Positions 33,862 to 45,288 of a stretch of DNA of 64,000 nt are shown here, in pieces. The notes beneath the pieces were generated by a model, which was not told the origin of the DNA, made no database searches, and saw only the letters and a list, made by a program, of their open reading frames with translations. The first letter of the stretch is position 1, and every line of letters begins with the position of its first letter. Origin of the DNA: Saccharopolyspora rhizosphaerae (GTDB lineage: Bacteria > Actinomycetota > Actinomycetes > Mycobacteriales > Pseudonocardiaceae); the NCBI RefSeq assembly GCF_003931915.1, contig NZ_RSAA01000035.1, positions 620,001-684,000 on the forward strand, read 5' to 3'. Made by a program: the position numbers and the translations under genes.

Positions 33862-34509
33862 ATGGCCTCTCCCGCGGTCCCAGTGGACCTCTCACCGCTC
33901 TCGATGCGCTTCCGCCCCCTCGCCCGGTTCCCCCAGCTCTTCGGCGGCCTCCTGCTCTACGGCGCGAGCCTGGCGCTGATGGTGCGCGGCGACCTCGGCC
34001 TGTCCCCGTGGAGCGTGCTCGACCAGGGCATCGCCGAACGGCTGGGCATCAGCATGGGCACTTCGAGCGCGCTGGTGGGGGCGGCGGTGCTGTTGGCCTG
34101 GCTGCCGCTGCGGCAGCGTCCCGGAGTGGGCACCGTCGCGAACGTGCTGCTGATCGCCGTCTCGGTGGACGCCACCCTGGCGGTGTTGCCGACGGTCGAC
34201 GACCTGGTGCTCCGGAGCGTGCTGCTCGTGAGCGGGGTCGTGCTCAACGCGCTGGCGACCGCGACCTACGTCGGCGCGCGCCTCGGACCGGGTCCGCGCG
34301 ACGGCTTGATGACCGGGCTGCACGCGCGCACGGGCTGGTCGGTCCGTCTGGTGCGGACGTCCATCGAGGTCTGCGTGCTGGTCGCGGGCTGGTCGCTCGG
34401 GGGCACGGCCGGGCTCGGAACGGTGCTGTACGCGACGGCGATCGGACCGCTCACCCAAGCGAGCCTCCGGTTCACCGCCGTGCGGGCGAAAAAAGATCTC
34501 TGCCCCTAG
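33862..34509 (+). CDS. YczE/YitT-like integral membrane protein
   Basis: A 215-residue membrane protein with about five hydrophobic helices. It carries the YczE hallmark segment GDLGLSPWSVLDQGIAERLGI and the later GPRDGLMTGL motif. ATG 33862 is the only sensible start. The basic N-terminus and KKDLCP tail suggest cytoplasmic ends. The transported molecule or role is unknown. It is divergent from its probable MocR regulator. Confidence 0.85.
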   Translation: MASPAVPVDLSPLSMRFRPLARFPQLFGGLLLYGASLALMVRGDLGLSPWSVLDQGIAERLGISMGTSSALVGAAVLLAWLPLRQRPGVGTVANVLLIAVSVDATLAVLPTVDDLVLRSVLLVSGVVLNALATATYVGARLGPGPRDGLMTGLHARTGWSVRLVRTSIEVCVLVAGWSLGGTAGLGTVLYATAIGPLTQASLRFTAVRAKKDLCP

Positions 34510-34544
34510 AGACATCTTGGATACCACGCAGTAGCATTGACGCC

Positions 34545-34623
34545 GTCCACCTGACCCCCAGGGGTGGACCTTGACGCCCCCGCACTCCCGGTAACCCCCA
34601 GGCCGGTTGAGCGCGGGGGCGTC
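34545..34623 (+). terminator. Terminator hairpins after the YczE-like gene
   Basis: GTCCAC (34545-34550) pairs with GTGGAC (34564-34569), extended by C-G pairs. GACGCCCCCGC (34573-34583) pairs perfectly with GCGGGGGCGTC (34613-34623). The rest of the gap to 34793 shows no gene. Confidence 0.55.
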
Positions 34624-34793
34624 GCTATTCCTGGCCCACCTTCGCCGTGGACGGCGCCCGTGGTGGCCAAGTTGGACAGCTGTGCCAGAACGGTCCGATC
34701 ACTTCGGACGGAAGATCAAGGCTCGGCAACTCGGCTCACACACCTTGGTCTGAAGATCCCGAAGGTGTCAGACCACGGGTCTACGGTCCGCGC

Positions 34794-35471
34794 ATGGACT
34801 TCCTCGGTGAGTTGAGACGGCAGCTCGAAGCGTTCCGCGTCCTGCTCAGCGGTGACCTCTCCGCCCCGGTCGAGCACTGCCCCGGGTGGAACGTCCTCGG
34901 CCTGGCCGGTCACCTCGGCAACGAGAACCTCTGGGTCGCCACGGCGGTCCGCGATCTGCACGGCGACCACCAGCACGTCCCGGTGTCCGCGGACTCGCTG
35001 GACACCTGGTTCGCGGGGACATGCGAGACCATGCTGGCGGAGTTGTCGGCCTCGCCGGACACTCCGGCCTGGACCTTCGCCCCGCCCCGCACGGTCGGTT
35101 TCTGGCGCCGCCGTCGCTGCCACGAGACGATGGTGCACCGGTGGGACGCCGAGAACGCGCTCGGCCGACCCACCCCGATCGACCCGGGGCTCGCCGCCGA
35201 CGGCGTCGACGAGGTCCTCGGCACGATGGCCCCGCGCCAAGTCGCCCTGGACCGCACCTCGGCTCCACGGCGAGCGGTCCGCTTCCACGCCACCGACGTC
35301 GGTGCGACCTGGACCTACGGGCCGGGCGAACCCGTCGCCGAGATCGCGGCGCCGGCGGAGTCGCTCTACCTCCTCCTCTGGAACCGCGGGCGGCTGGACG
35401 ACCCACCGATCTCCTGCACCGGAGACCACGACACCGCACGCTCGACGCTGGTGGGCCCCCTGGTCCCGTGA
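34794..35471 (+). CDS. Maleylpyruvate isomerase-family mycothiol-dependent protein
   Basis: A 225-residue DinB-like/MDMPI family protein. It carries VEHCPGWNVLGLAGHLGNEN, with the first metal His, and RRRCHETMVHRWDAENA, with the second His/Asp cluster. The C-terminal domain continues to LLLWNRGRLDDPP, a segment common in MDMPI_C. The ATG at 34794 begins the recognisable protein; upstream open frame is non-coding. It is a paralogue of the protein at 16557. It lies 66 bases before a related TIGR03086-type gene, likely the same transcript. Confidence 0.85.
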   Translation: MDFLGELRRQLEAFRVLLSGDLSAPVEHCPGWNVLGLAGHLGNENLWVATAVRDLHGDHQHVPVSADSLDTWFAGTCETMLAELSASPDTPAWTFAPPRTVGFWRRRRCHETMVHRWDAENALGRPTPIDPGLAADGVDEVLGTMAPRQVALDRTSAPRRAVRFHATDVGATWTYGPGEPVAEIAAPAESLYLLLWNRGRLDDPPISCTGDHDTARSTLVGPLVP

Positions 35472-35537
35472 CCGCAGCGATGACTTCTCGCCGGGCCGGT
35501 GGTCCACCTCTGCAGCGGAACGGAACGGGAGGCGGAC

Positions 35538-36122
35538 ATGGCACGAGACCCTGTGATGGGACCGGAACTGGTCGAACTGCTGGAGCGCAGCTACGCGACC
35601 ACCTCGGTGGTGCTCCACGCAGTTCCGGCGGAGCGCTCGGACGCGCCGAGTCCGTGCGAGCGGTGGACCGTCGGTCAGCTGGGCGGGCACCTCGTCGGAG
35701 GCGCGACCTACTTCGGGAAGGCCGTGAACGACCAGTCCCCGGAGCTGCCGACCGAGGAGCCACCGGCGTTCGGTGACGAGCTGGGAGCTGCGTTCGACGA
35801 GGCGGCGCGGTTCGACCTGGCCGCCTTCGGCCGGTCGGGTGCCCTCGACCAACCGCACGAGTTCGCGTTCGGGCCGGCGCCGGGATGGGTGATCGCGAAC
35901 GTCAGCCTGTCGGAATCGGTGCTCCACGGTTGGGACGTGGCGTGCGCGATCGGCGTGCCCTACTCGCCGGACGACGCCGCCGTCGACGCGGTCCTGCGGT
36001 TCCAGTCGCAGAGCAGCGAGGACGACCTGCGCTCCGAGGGCATGTTCGGACCGGCCCAACCGGTCCCAGCCAACCCGACCCCGTTCCAGGAGCTGCTGGC
36101 GCTCACCGGGCGCCGACCCTGA
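35538..36122 (+). CDS. TIGR03086-type metal-binding (MDMPI-related) protein
   Basis: A 194-residue protein of the TIGR03086/MDMPI_N group. SPCERWTVGQLGGHLVGGATY carries the first metal His and NVSLSESVLHGWDVACAIG the second His/Asp pair. It lacks the C-terminal MDMPI_C domain. ATG 35538 has GGGAGGCGGAC in front. Probably binds a divalent metal and mycothiol; the reaction is unknown. Likely co-transcribed with the preceding paralogue. Confidence 0.82.
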   Translation: MARDPVMGPELVELLERSYATTSVVLHAVPAERSDAPSPCERWTVGQLGGHLVGGATYFGKAVNDQSPELPTEEPPAFGDELGAAFDEAARFDLAAFGRSGALDQPHEFAFGPAPGWVIANVSLSESVLHGWDVACAIGVPYSPDDAAVDAVLRFQSQSSEDDLRSEGMFGPAQPVPANPTPFQELLALTGRRP

Positions 36123-36177
36123 TCCGGTTCGAGCGGAATGGGCGCGGTTGTCCGGGTGACGTGGCACCATCCTGCTG

Positions 36178-36615
36178 GTGAGCAGGTCAGGTGATTCCGC
36201 GAGGTCGCGGGAGCTCGCGCTGTTGAGGCGCGTGCGCGATCGGGTCGATCGCGAGTACGCCCAGCCGCTGGACGTCGAGGCGCTGGCGCGCGGGGTCAAC
36301 ATGTCCGCCGGGCACCTCAGTCGCCGGTTCCGCGCCGCCTACGGCGAGTCGGTCTACGCCTACCTCATGACCCGGCGGATCGAACGGGCCATGGCGCTGC
36401 TGCGGCGCGGCGACCTGAGCGTCACCGAGGTGTGCTTCGAGGTCGGCTGCTCGTCGCTGGGGACGTTCAGCACGCGGTTCACCGAGCTCGTCGGAGTGCC
36501 TCCCAGCACCTACCGGCGGGAGGCCGCCGGGACCGCGTCGATGGTCCCGTGCCTGGCCAAGCAGGTCACCAGACCGGTCAGGAATCGAGAAGCGCCGTCC
36601 CCCAAGGGCTCCTAG
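36178..36615 (+). CDS. AraC-family regulator (DNA-binding domain only)
   Basis: A 145-residue AraC/XylS protein made almost only of the two-HTH domain. HTH 1 is PLDVEALARGVNMSAGHLSR. HTH 2 is LSVTEVCFEVGCSSLGTFSTRF, followed by the family signature TELVGVPPSTYRREA. No sensor domain is present, so it resembles SoxS-size regulators. GTG 36178 starts the protein. A VOC gene and a UvrA-like gene follow on the same strand within 11 bases of each other. Confidence 0.9.
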   Translation: MSRSGDSARSRELALLRRVRDRVDREYAQPLDVEALARGVNMSAGHLSRRFRAAYGESVYAYLMTRRIERAMALLRRGDLSVTEVCFEVGCSSLGTFSTRFTELVGVPPSTYRREAAGTASMVPCLAKQVTRPVRNREAPSPKGS

Positions 36616-36625
36616 CGTGGTTGAC

Positions 36626-37036
36626 ATGGACATCCGCATCAACGCCAGCTTCCTCCCGCAGGACGACCCGGAAGCAGCTCTGGCCTTCTACCGCGACCTG
36701 CTCGGCTTCGAACTCCGCAAGGACGTCGGCTACAACGGTCTGCGCTGGCTGACCGTGGGCCCCGTCGACCAGCCCGACACCTCCATCGTGCTGCACCCGC
36801 CGGGCGTCGACCCGGGCCTCACCGAGGACGAGCGCCAGATGATCCGCGAGATGATGGCCAAGGGCACCTACTCCATGATCGTGCTGGCCACCCCTGACCT
36901 CGCCACCACGTTCGACAAGCTGCAGGCCGGCGACGCCGAGATCGTGCAGGAACCCACCGACCAGCCCTACGGGATCCGCGACTGCGCGGTCCGCGACCCC
37001 GCCGGGAACCTGATCCGCATCCAGGAACTGAGCTGA
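36626..37036 (+). CDS. VOC family protein
   Basis: A 136-residue VOC protein with two modules: DDPEAALAFYRDLLGFELRK and MIVLATPDLATTFDKLQAG, ending RDPAGNLIRIQELS. The last module's Asp/Gly/Asn pattern is that of bleomycin-resistance/glyoxalase relatives. ATG 36626 is preferred; GTG 36617 is in frame. It ends 11 bases before the UvrA2-like gene, so an operon is likely, and the VOC protein may sequester or modify a toxic compound handled by that protein. Confidence 0.82.
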   Translation: MDIRINASFLPQDDPEAALAFYRDLLGFELRKDVGYNGLRWLTVGPVDQPDTSIVLHPPGVDPGLTEDERQMIREMMAKGTYSMIVLATPDLATTFDKLQAGDAEIVQEPTDQPYGIRDCAVRDPAGNLIRIQELS

Positions 37037-37047
37037 ACGGAGCCGCC

Positions 37048-39399
<2,352 letters not shown>

Positions 39400-39488
39400 G
39401 CCCGGGGGTGGCCACCCCGACGAGGCGGCCACCCTCTGGCAAATCCGGTGGAGCCGCCGAGACTCCGGTCGTTAGGCTCCGCGCCGTG

Positions 39489-39518
39489 ATGCAGCAGTTC
39501 TTCTTCCGCCTCGGCTGA
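39489..39518 (+). CDS. Possible nine-residue leader peptide (MQQFFFRLG)
   Basis: A nine-codon frame with three consecutive TTC (Phe) codons. It lies just behind a TAGGCT -10-like element at 39473-39478 and would be translated leaderless from GTG 39486 or ATG 39489. A GGCGCC...GGCGCC hairpin lies between it and the kinase gene at 39582. This layout is compatible with attenuation, but chance cannot be excluded. Confidence 0.3.
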   Translation: MQQFFFRLG

Positions 39519-39581
39519 CTCGGCTTCCGCGAGTCCTGGCGCCACGATCCCGGCGCCTCCCGAGTCATGCCTGGAGGAACT

Positions 39582-40202
39582 GTGCTCTTGTTGGTCAGCG
39601 GTGCGTCGTGCGTCGGCAAGACCACCGCGCGCCTGCACGCCCGTCACCAGCTCGACGAGTCCTTCGAGACCGCCGAGCTGTTCACGCTCGGAGCGATCCC
39701 CGCCGTGCCGACCGTCGCCTGGCGTCAGCAGCAGGTGGAGGTCGCGGTCCGACGTGCGATCGACCTCGAAGCCGAGGGCAAGCACCTGCTCTTCGCAGGG
39801 GACCCGGTCCCGGTGGGCGAGGTGCTGGCCGCTCCCAGCGCCGACCGGATCGTCGTCGCCGCCTGCCTGCTCGACGTCGACGAGCAGACCCACCTCGACC
39901 GCCTCGCGCGTCGGGGCGACCCCGAGGAGCTGGTCCCCCTGCACCAGGGTTTCGCCACCTGGCTGCGCGCCCACGCCACCGACCCCGGCCACGTTCCGGA
40001 AGCCGTCACCCAGGACGGCTGGTCCGACATGCGCTGGGAACGCTGGACGGACCGCTCGCCAGGACCGGAGTGGGCGATGACCGTCATCGACACCTCGCCC
40101 CTCACCCCGGAGCAGGTGGGGGCTGAGGTGGCGAGCTGGTGCCGCCGAGCGATCGCCGGTGCAGCACCGTGCTTCCCGGCGGGGTGGTTCGAGCGCCCGT
40201 AG
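39582..40202 (+). CDS. P-loop nucleotide kinase-like protein
   Basis: A 206-residue small AAA/shikimate-kinase-like ATPase. The Walker A is VSGASCVGKTTARL at the extreme N-terminus. A DVDEQTHLDRLARRGDPEE lid-like segment is near residue 105. The substrate is unknown; relatives are annotated only as AAA-family ATPases. GTG 39582 is chosen because GGAGGAACT lies immediately upstream; an ATG at 39567 would place that site inside the gene. Confidence 0.8.
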   Translation: MLLLVSGASCVGKTTARLHARHQLDESFETAELFTLGAIPAVPTVAWRQQQVEVAVRRAIDLEAEGKHLLFAGDPVPVGEVLAAPSADRIVVAACLLDVDEQTHLDRLARRGDPEELVPLHQGFATWLRAHATDPGHVPEAVTQDGWSDMRWERWTDRSPGPEWAMTVIDTSPLTPEQVGAEVASWCRRAIAGAAPCFPAGWFERP

Positions 40203-40275
40203 TCATCGATCACCTCCTCGGGCGCCTCTCCCGGGGACGACTCCGCGAGCAATGGCCATGTCGACAAACCGCTGT

Positions 40276-40314
40276 GACGCCGCCGTGAGCAAGGTCCGTG
40301 CTCACGGCGGCGTC
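40276..40314. terminator. Strong bidirectional hairpin terminator
   Basis: GACGCCGCCGTGAGCA (40276-40291) pairs perfectly with 40299-40314, a 16-bp stem with a 7-base loop, between the convergent kinase and dienelactone hydrolase genes. Confidence 0.75.
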
Positions 40315-40429
40315 GGCGGTGACCTAGCACGCCGGACGGCCGACCACAGCAGCGCCGATGCGCTCCCGCGGTGGACACCACAACCTCAACGGGCCCGGCA
40401 CTGGGCCTGGACCGCTCACCGTGCGGGAC

Positions 40430-41035
40430 TCACCGCTCCTCGCAACCCGCCTTGCTGCGTGCACGTCCTGCGTCCTGCTCCAGGAAGTCCAGCACCCGTC
40501 GCCAGGTCAGCTCCGCCGCAGCGACGTCGTGGTCGGGGAGTTCCGGGTCGGTGTAGAAGTGGCCCACGCCCGGATACCGGAAGACCTCCAGCTCGAGCCC
40601 GGACCGCCGCACCACCTCGCGCAGCGCCGCAACGCGCTCGGCCGGTGCGAACTCGTCCGGGTCCGCCGCGTGCAACTGCACCCGCAGACCGGAGCGGACG
40701 GGCTCGGGAAGATCGGCGGCCGCGTGCAGGAACAGCACGCCTCCGGTCGCGGGACGCTCCGGCAGGAGCGCGGACACCACTCCCGTCCCCATGGACATCC
40801 CGGCCAGCACGGCCTCACCCGGCACACCCGCGAGCGCGCGCCGGGCACGCTCGACCACCACCGCCCAACCGACCTGCTCGAGCAGCCGAAACCCTCCCTC
40901 GAGAGTCGAGGCGGTACCCCCGCCGAAGAGATCGGGCACCACCACCTCGTGCCCAGCGCGACGAAGCCGCTCAGCAGCGTTCAGCTCCACCGCGCGCAAC
41001 CCCAGAACGGAGTGGAACAACACGACCCGAGCCAC
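40430..41035 (-). CDS. Dienelactone hydrolase-family protein
   Basis: A 201-residue alpha/beta hydrolase of the dienelactone hydrolase group. VVLFHSVLGLRAVELNAAER begins the fold, the nucleophile elbow is LAGMSMGTGVV (Ser rather than Cys), and the His is in YPGVGHFYTDPELPDHD. The GTG at 41035 has GGTGGG upstream and starts the first beta strand. Substrate unknown. No operon partner. Confidence 0.82.
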   Translation of the reverse strand: MARVVLFHSVLGLRAVELNAAERLRRAGHEVVVPDLFGGGTASTLEGGFRLLEQVGWAVVVERARRALAGVPGEAVLAGMSMGTGVVSALLPERPATGGVLFLHAAADLPEPVRSGLRVQLHAADPDEFAPAERVAALREVVRRSGLELEVFRYPGVGHFYTDPELPDHDVAAAELTWRRVLDFLEQDAGRARSKAGCEER

Positions 41036-41122
41036 CCCACCATCATGACCCCAGGCCCCAAGACCAGCACTGACGCGCCAACAGGGCCGAGGCACAGCCG
41101 GTCCCCGCACCTCGTGCGCATG

Positions 41123-41653
41123 TCATCCGGGCTGCTCTCGACTTCGAGATCGACGCCGCCGATGGGCGGCGACCTTGTGACGGTTCAGGCAGGTCGACGA
41201 GCAGAAGACTCGCCGACCAGCCGGCGAGGCATCCGCGTAGACATCCACGCAGTGGGAAGCCCCGCACGTTCCGATCCGCGCCTGCCCGTGGTTCAGGAGC
41301 CAGTCGAGCACGCAGGTCGCCAGCGCTGCGGGGAGCACCCCCTCCGGTCTGTCGACCGTCCAGCGCAGCCCAGACTCCGTCGCTACCGGGGTGGGGCCGG
41401 TTGATCGCAGCACGACGTTCAACTCGTCGAGAGCACGGCCTTCACCGGCCGACGAGAACACACCGTAGATCGCATTCGCCACTCCTGCGAGGTCAGCGAG
41501 CGTGTGTTCGGGGAAACCGCCCGGCCAGGCCAACAGTTCGGACGCATCCGGGTACGGCGCTGCCTGCTCGTCCGCTACCGCACGCGGGCGATCGGCGTAC
41601 TCGTTCACGAACTCGACCAGGCAGCTCAGGTCGAGCAGGGGGACGGTGAACAT
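41123..41653 (-). CDS. CGNR-type zinc-finger putative regulator
   Basis: A 176-residue ABATE/CGNR-group protein. The N-terminal region LLDLSCLVEFVNEYADRP is followed by a helical body. The C-terminal zinc site is IGTCGASHCVDVYAD then RRVFCSSTCLNRHKVAAHR, where the usual CGNR is replaced by CLNR. ATG 41653 is chosen. Divergent from a LysE-type exporter with a palindrome between them, suggesting a local regulator of export. Confidence 0.82.
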   Translation of the reverse strand: MFTVPLLDLSCLVEFVNEYADRPRAVADEQAAPYPDASELLAWPGGFPEHTLADLAGVANAIYGVFSSAGEGRALDELNVVLRSTGPTPVATESGLRWTVDRPEGVLPAALATCVLDWLLNHGQARIGTCGASHCVDVYADASPAGRRVFCSSTCLNRHKVAAHRRRRSRSREQPG

Positions 41654-41686
41654 GGCGCCAGCGTAACCCTGGAACCTCTTCCTCCT

Positions 41687-41705
41687 GGTTACGCGACTGG
41701 TAACC
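41687..41705. promoter_or_regulatory. GGTTAC-N7-GTAACC operator candidate
   Basis: A palindrome between the CGNR and LysE genes, ten bases before the LysE GTG. A third GTAACC half-site lies at 41663-41668, just upstream of the CGNR start. TAACCT within the palindrome could be the -10 of a leaderless lysE transcript, so binding would block it. Confidence 0.5.
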
Positions 41706-41714
41706 TGTGACAAC

Positions 41715-42353
41715 GTGCCATGGGGTTACACGTCGATCGACCTCAGTGTCCTGCCCGCATTCCTCGCCGCCGTCGCCATCATCTTGCTTGCTCCGGGGCC
41801 CGACATGGCCTTCATCGTCGCCACCGGGCTGAAAACCGGACGGACGGGCGCGATCCGAGCCGCGCTCGGCATCACCGCAGGAGTCAGCGTCCACGTGGTC
41901 CTCACTGCCGTCGGCCTCGGAGCGTTCCTCGCCGCCGCACCAGGCGTCGTCGACGCGATCCAGCTCGGAGGCGCCGCGTACCTCGCCTACCTCGCGTGGA
42001 CGACCTGGAGGTCCAGCGGCGCGCCGTGGGAACCGTCCACGGTGAGGCCCTCGAAGGTGTTCCGGCGCGGGTTCGCGGTGAACATCTCCAACCCGAAGAT
42101 CATGCTCTTCTTCACCGCCTTCCTGCCGCACTTCCTCGGCGGTGCCCGCCAGAACCCCGTCTTCCAGCTCCTCGTGCTCGGCTTGGTCCTGCAGGTGATG
42201 GCGCTCGTCGTGGATCTCGCGATCGGTTGCGCCGCTGGGACGATCCGCGACCGGGTACTGCACAACGGGAGGGTTCGAACATCGCTGGAACGGTTCGCGG
42301 CTGGTGTCTACGGCGCTCTGGCGACCCTCCTCCTGATCGACACCGTCCGTTGA
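41715..42353 (+). CDS. LysE/RhtB-family amino acid exporter
   Basis: A 212-residue inner-membrane exporter with about six helices. It carries the family hallmark ILLAPGPDMAFIVATGLKTGRTGAIRAALGI-type start (Pro-Gly-Pro in helix 1) and the loop FRRGFAVNISNPKIMLFF (Asn-Pro-Lys). It probably exports an amino acid or small zwitterion. GTG 41715 begins close to a -10-like TAACCT. Likely controlled by the divergent CGNR protein. Confidence 0.92.
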   Translation: MPWGYTSIDLSVLPAFLAAVAIILLAPGPDMAFIVATGLKTGRTGAIRAALGITAGVSVHVVLTAVGLGAFLAAAPGVVDAIQLGGAAYLAYLAWTTWRSSGAPWEPSTVRPSKVFRRGFAVNISNPKIMLFFTAFLPHFLGGARQNPVFQLLVLGLVLQVMALVVDLAIGCAAGTIRDRVLHNGRVRTSLERFAAGVYGALATLLLIDTVR

Positions 42354-42443
42354 AGAGCAGCGGTGAGGACTTCGCGGCCAGCTCGAGGGCCTGGCGCGAC
42401 ATCGGCTCGGCTGGGGTGCTGATCTGGCACACGGTAGGAACCC

Positions 42444-43332
42444 GTGCTCACCGGATAGCGCGTTCCCGCTCACGCCCACCACGGACGACGGCATCGACGA
42501 GAAGGCGTTCGTCGGACTGTTCGACCGACTGGCGGCTGCGGAGGTGGACTCGATCACCGCTCTCGGCTCCACGGGTTGCTACCCCTACTTCGACCGCGAC
42601 GAGCGCGCCCGCGTCGCACGGTTGGCCGTGGAGCACGCCGGCGGCATCCCCGTGATCGTCGGCATCGGTTGTATGCGGACCCGCGAGGTGCTCAGGCTGG
42701 CTGAGGACGCGCAGCGCGCGGGCGCTTCGGCTGTCCTGCTCCCGCCGATGTCGTTCCACCCGCTGACCGCGGACGAGGTCTTCGGCCTCTACGAGGACGT
42801 CACCGCTGAGCTCTCGGTTCCGCTCGTGGTCTACGACAACCCCGGCACCACGCGTTTCACCTTCACCGACGAGCTCCACGCCCGCATCGCCGAGCTGCCG
42901 AACATCGCCTCGATCAAGATCCCCGGCGTGCCCGCCACTCCGGACGAAGCCGAGGCCCGCATCGCCCACCTCCGGGCGGTGCTGCCCTCGTCGGTGACCC
43001 TCGGGGTGAGCGTCGACCCGCTGGCAGCGACCGGTCTGATCACCGGGTGCGACGCCTGGAACTCCGTCCTCGCCGGCACCGTGCCCGAACCCGCCGTGGC
43101 GATCACACGCGCAGCGCAGGCAGGGGATTCAGCGTCCGCGACCGCGGAGTCGGAACGGTTGCAGCCGCTCTGGGACCTGCTCACGCGCCACGGAAGCCTG
43201 CGCGTCGTCTCCGCGATCGCCGAGGTCCTCGGTCTCGTCGGGCACCCGACCCTGCCGCGCCCTCTGCACGGCCTGAGCTCGGACGAGCGCGCCGACGTGG
43301 TCGAGGTCGTCGAACGCCTCGCCCTGCACTGA
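42444..43332 (+). pseudogene. DapA-family aldolase with 5' frameshift
   Basis: The body encodes a dihydrodipicolinate synthase/N-acetylneuraminate lyase-family TIM barrel: ALGSTGCYPYFDRDE (Thr-Gly substrate loop), VVYDNPGTTRF (Tyr) and the Schiff-base Lys in ASIKIPG. The frame is open back to 42367 without any ATG, GTG or TTG before 42544, although family similarity clearly starts earlier (AFPLTPTTDDGIDEKAFVGLF). A natural start (GTG 42444 with AGGAA upstream) lies in another frame and hits TAG at once; GGATAGCGCG at 42453-42462 would join the frames if one base were removed or two added. Either a real frameshift or a sequence error. Confidence 0.7.
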
Positions 43333-43349
43333 CCGCACCCTGGGTACGC

Positions 43350-43940
43350 CTACCGATCTGGGAGTGGCGGCAGCGGCAAGGGCAGGCCCGGAAGGCCGTC
43401 GATGCTCGTGGCGATGTGTTCCTTCTTGTGGAAGTACGCGTCGAGCGACTCGTCCGTCTCGCGCGCGAACCGCGAGGTGTGCAGTGCGCGGTCCTCGGTG
43501 AACGTCATGAACGGCACCGCGTACCCGCAGGTGTCGCGGATATTCTCCGCGGTGACGAGGATGATCGCCCGCAACCCGTTCTGGGTCGGGTCCACTTCCA
43601 GGAAGTGGCGCAGCAACTCGGTCCAGCGTTCGTCGTCGCGGAAGACCGGCTCTCCTCGTCCGTGGACGCGCACGATGTTCGGCGGTCCCTCGAAAGCGCA
43701 CCACATCAAGGTGATGCGGCCGTTCTCCCGCAGGTGCGCGATCGTCTCAGCGTTGCTGCCGGCGAAGTCGAGGTAGGCCACCGTCCGGTCATCGATCACG
43801 GCCAGTGAACCGGTCATGCCCTTCGGCGAGAGGTTGACCGTGCCGTCCCCGTCCAACGGAGCCGTCGCGGTGAAGAAGATGTGTTGCGCCTCGATGAAGG
43901 CGCGCAACCTGCCCTGGATGCGCTCGTAACTCTTCCCCAT
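43350..43940 (-). CDS. Pyridoxamine 5'-phosphate oxidase-family protein
   Basis: A 196-residue split-barrel flavin-binding protein. Visible segments are QHIFFTATAPLDGDGTVNLSPKG, VAYLDFAGSNAETIAHLRENG, ITLMWCAFEGPPNIVRVHG and CGYAVPFMTF. These match the actinobacterial PNPOx-like group that binds FMN or F420. ATG 43940 (MGKSYERI) is the usual start of relatives; ATG 43979 is in frame. No operon partner; substrate unknown. Confidence 0.85.
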   Translation of the reverse strand: MGKSYERIQGRLRAFIEAQHIFFTATAPLDGDGTVNLSPKGMTGSLAVIDDRTVAYLDFAGSNAETIAHLRENGRITLMWCAFEGPPNIVRVHGRGEPVFRDDERWTELLRHFLEVDPTQNGLRAIILVTAENIRDTCGYAVPFMTFTEDRALHTSRFARETDESLDAYFHKKEHIATSIDGLPGLPLPLPPLPDR

Positions 43941-44110
43941 GAACCGAGCATGACGCGGACGCTCGGGGATCGAGCTCATGTGGGACCGATATCACCCTCG
44001 GTCCACGCGCGCCTTCAGACAGTCGCCCACGGGCGGCCGGCCGACACCGCGAAAAACCGTTGGTGACCTCCACCCGCAGGTGGTCGACTTGATCCGGTCG
44101 AGAACCTGCC

Positions 44111-45288
44111 GTGGTGGGGAGAGGTGTGCGGCGCTCCGCGAGCGCACCAGCCCTGTTGGGTGCGGGCGCCTTCGTGGTCGGGACGTGCGAACTCGTGCTG
44201 GCAGGACTGCTGCCAGAACTCGCACGCTCCCTGCAGGTCACGGTCGTGAGGGCCGGTCAGGCGGTGACGGTCTTCGACCTCGCCGCCACGATCTCCGGCC
44301 CGCTGCTCGCGGCCGCGACCGTCCGGTGGGATCGACGAGCCGTTCTGCTCTTGGCCTTGGGCTCCTACCTGACCGGAACCGCCGTGAGCGGTGTCGCCGG
44401 GTCGTTCGGCCTCCTGCTCGTCGCGCAGGTCCTGGCTGCCTGCGGAGCGGGGTTGTTCCTGCCCACAGCCACCGTTGCTGCGGCGGCGATCACGGGGCCG
44501 GAACGGCAAGGCCGAGCGGTGGCCACCGTGACCACCGGGATGACGGTCGCGATCGCGGTAGGCGCCCCGCTGGGTACGGCGCTCGCAGCGCTGGCCGGTT
44601 GCGGGCGACGATGGCCTCGCTGTCGGCGCTGGCGGTCCTGGCAGCGCTCGCGGTCGTCACGTGGATCCCGCCAGTTCGAGCGAGCGACCACGAGGCGCTG
44701 GGATTGCGCCAGCGGTTGTCGCCGCTCATCGACCGCAGAGTGCTCGCGCTCCTCGGAACCACCCTGGTCGCGTTCACCGCGATCTACATCCCCTACACCT
44801 ACATCTCAGTCGTGGTCGCCGACGCCACCGGAGGGCGCGGACTGTGGTGGGCGGTGCTCCTGTCCGTCCTCGGAGTCTCGGGGATCGTCGGCAACCTCGT
44901 GGCCGGCCGCCTCGCGGACCGGTTCGGAGGACGTCCCGTCGTCGCCGGAGCACTGGTCGGACTCGCGATCGTGTTCGTGCTGACGCCGCTGTGGAGCGCA
45001 TCGCTCCCGACGGCCGTGGTCGCCGCAGCGGCCTACGGGCTCATCGGGTTCGGAGTGAGCGCTCCGCAGACCTCACGCATCCTGCGCCTCGGCGCGCAAC
45101 CTTCCCTCTCGGTCGCGCTCAGCGGGGCGGTCCTCTACCTCGCCATCGCGCTCTCCGGGGAGAGCGGCGGCGCAGCCATCGCGGAATTCGGACCGGGATC
45201 GATCGGTCTGCTCGCCGGAGCAGGACTGATCCTCGCGCTGGTCCTGTCCGAAATCGCGCACCGTTCGCGGAGCGAACCCCACTCCTGA
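44111..45288 (+). pseudogene. MFS exporter broken by a single-base deletion
   Basis: A DHA1-type major facilitator. The first frame (from GTG 44111 or 44126) gives helices 1-6, including GTCELVLAGLLPELARSLQVT and RWDRRAVLLL. At about 44600 it loses register: GGTTGCGGGCGACG would need one more G (Gly-Trp-Arg-Ala-Thr). The second frame then gives the C-terminal half (TMASLSALAVLAALAVVTWI, then GIVGNLVAGRLADRFGGRP) to the stop at 45288. The whole would be about 390 residues, normal for the family. Related to the intact MFS at 57095. Either a pseudogene or a sequencing error. Confidence 0.8.
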
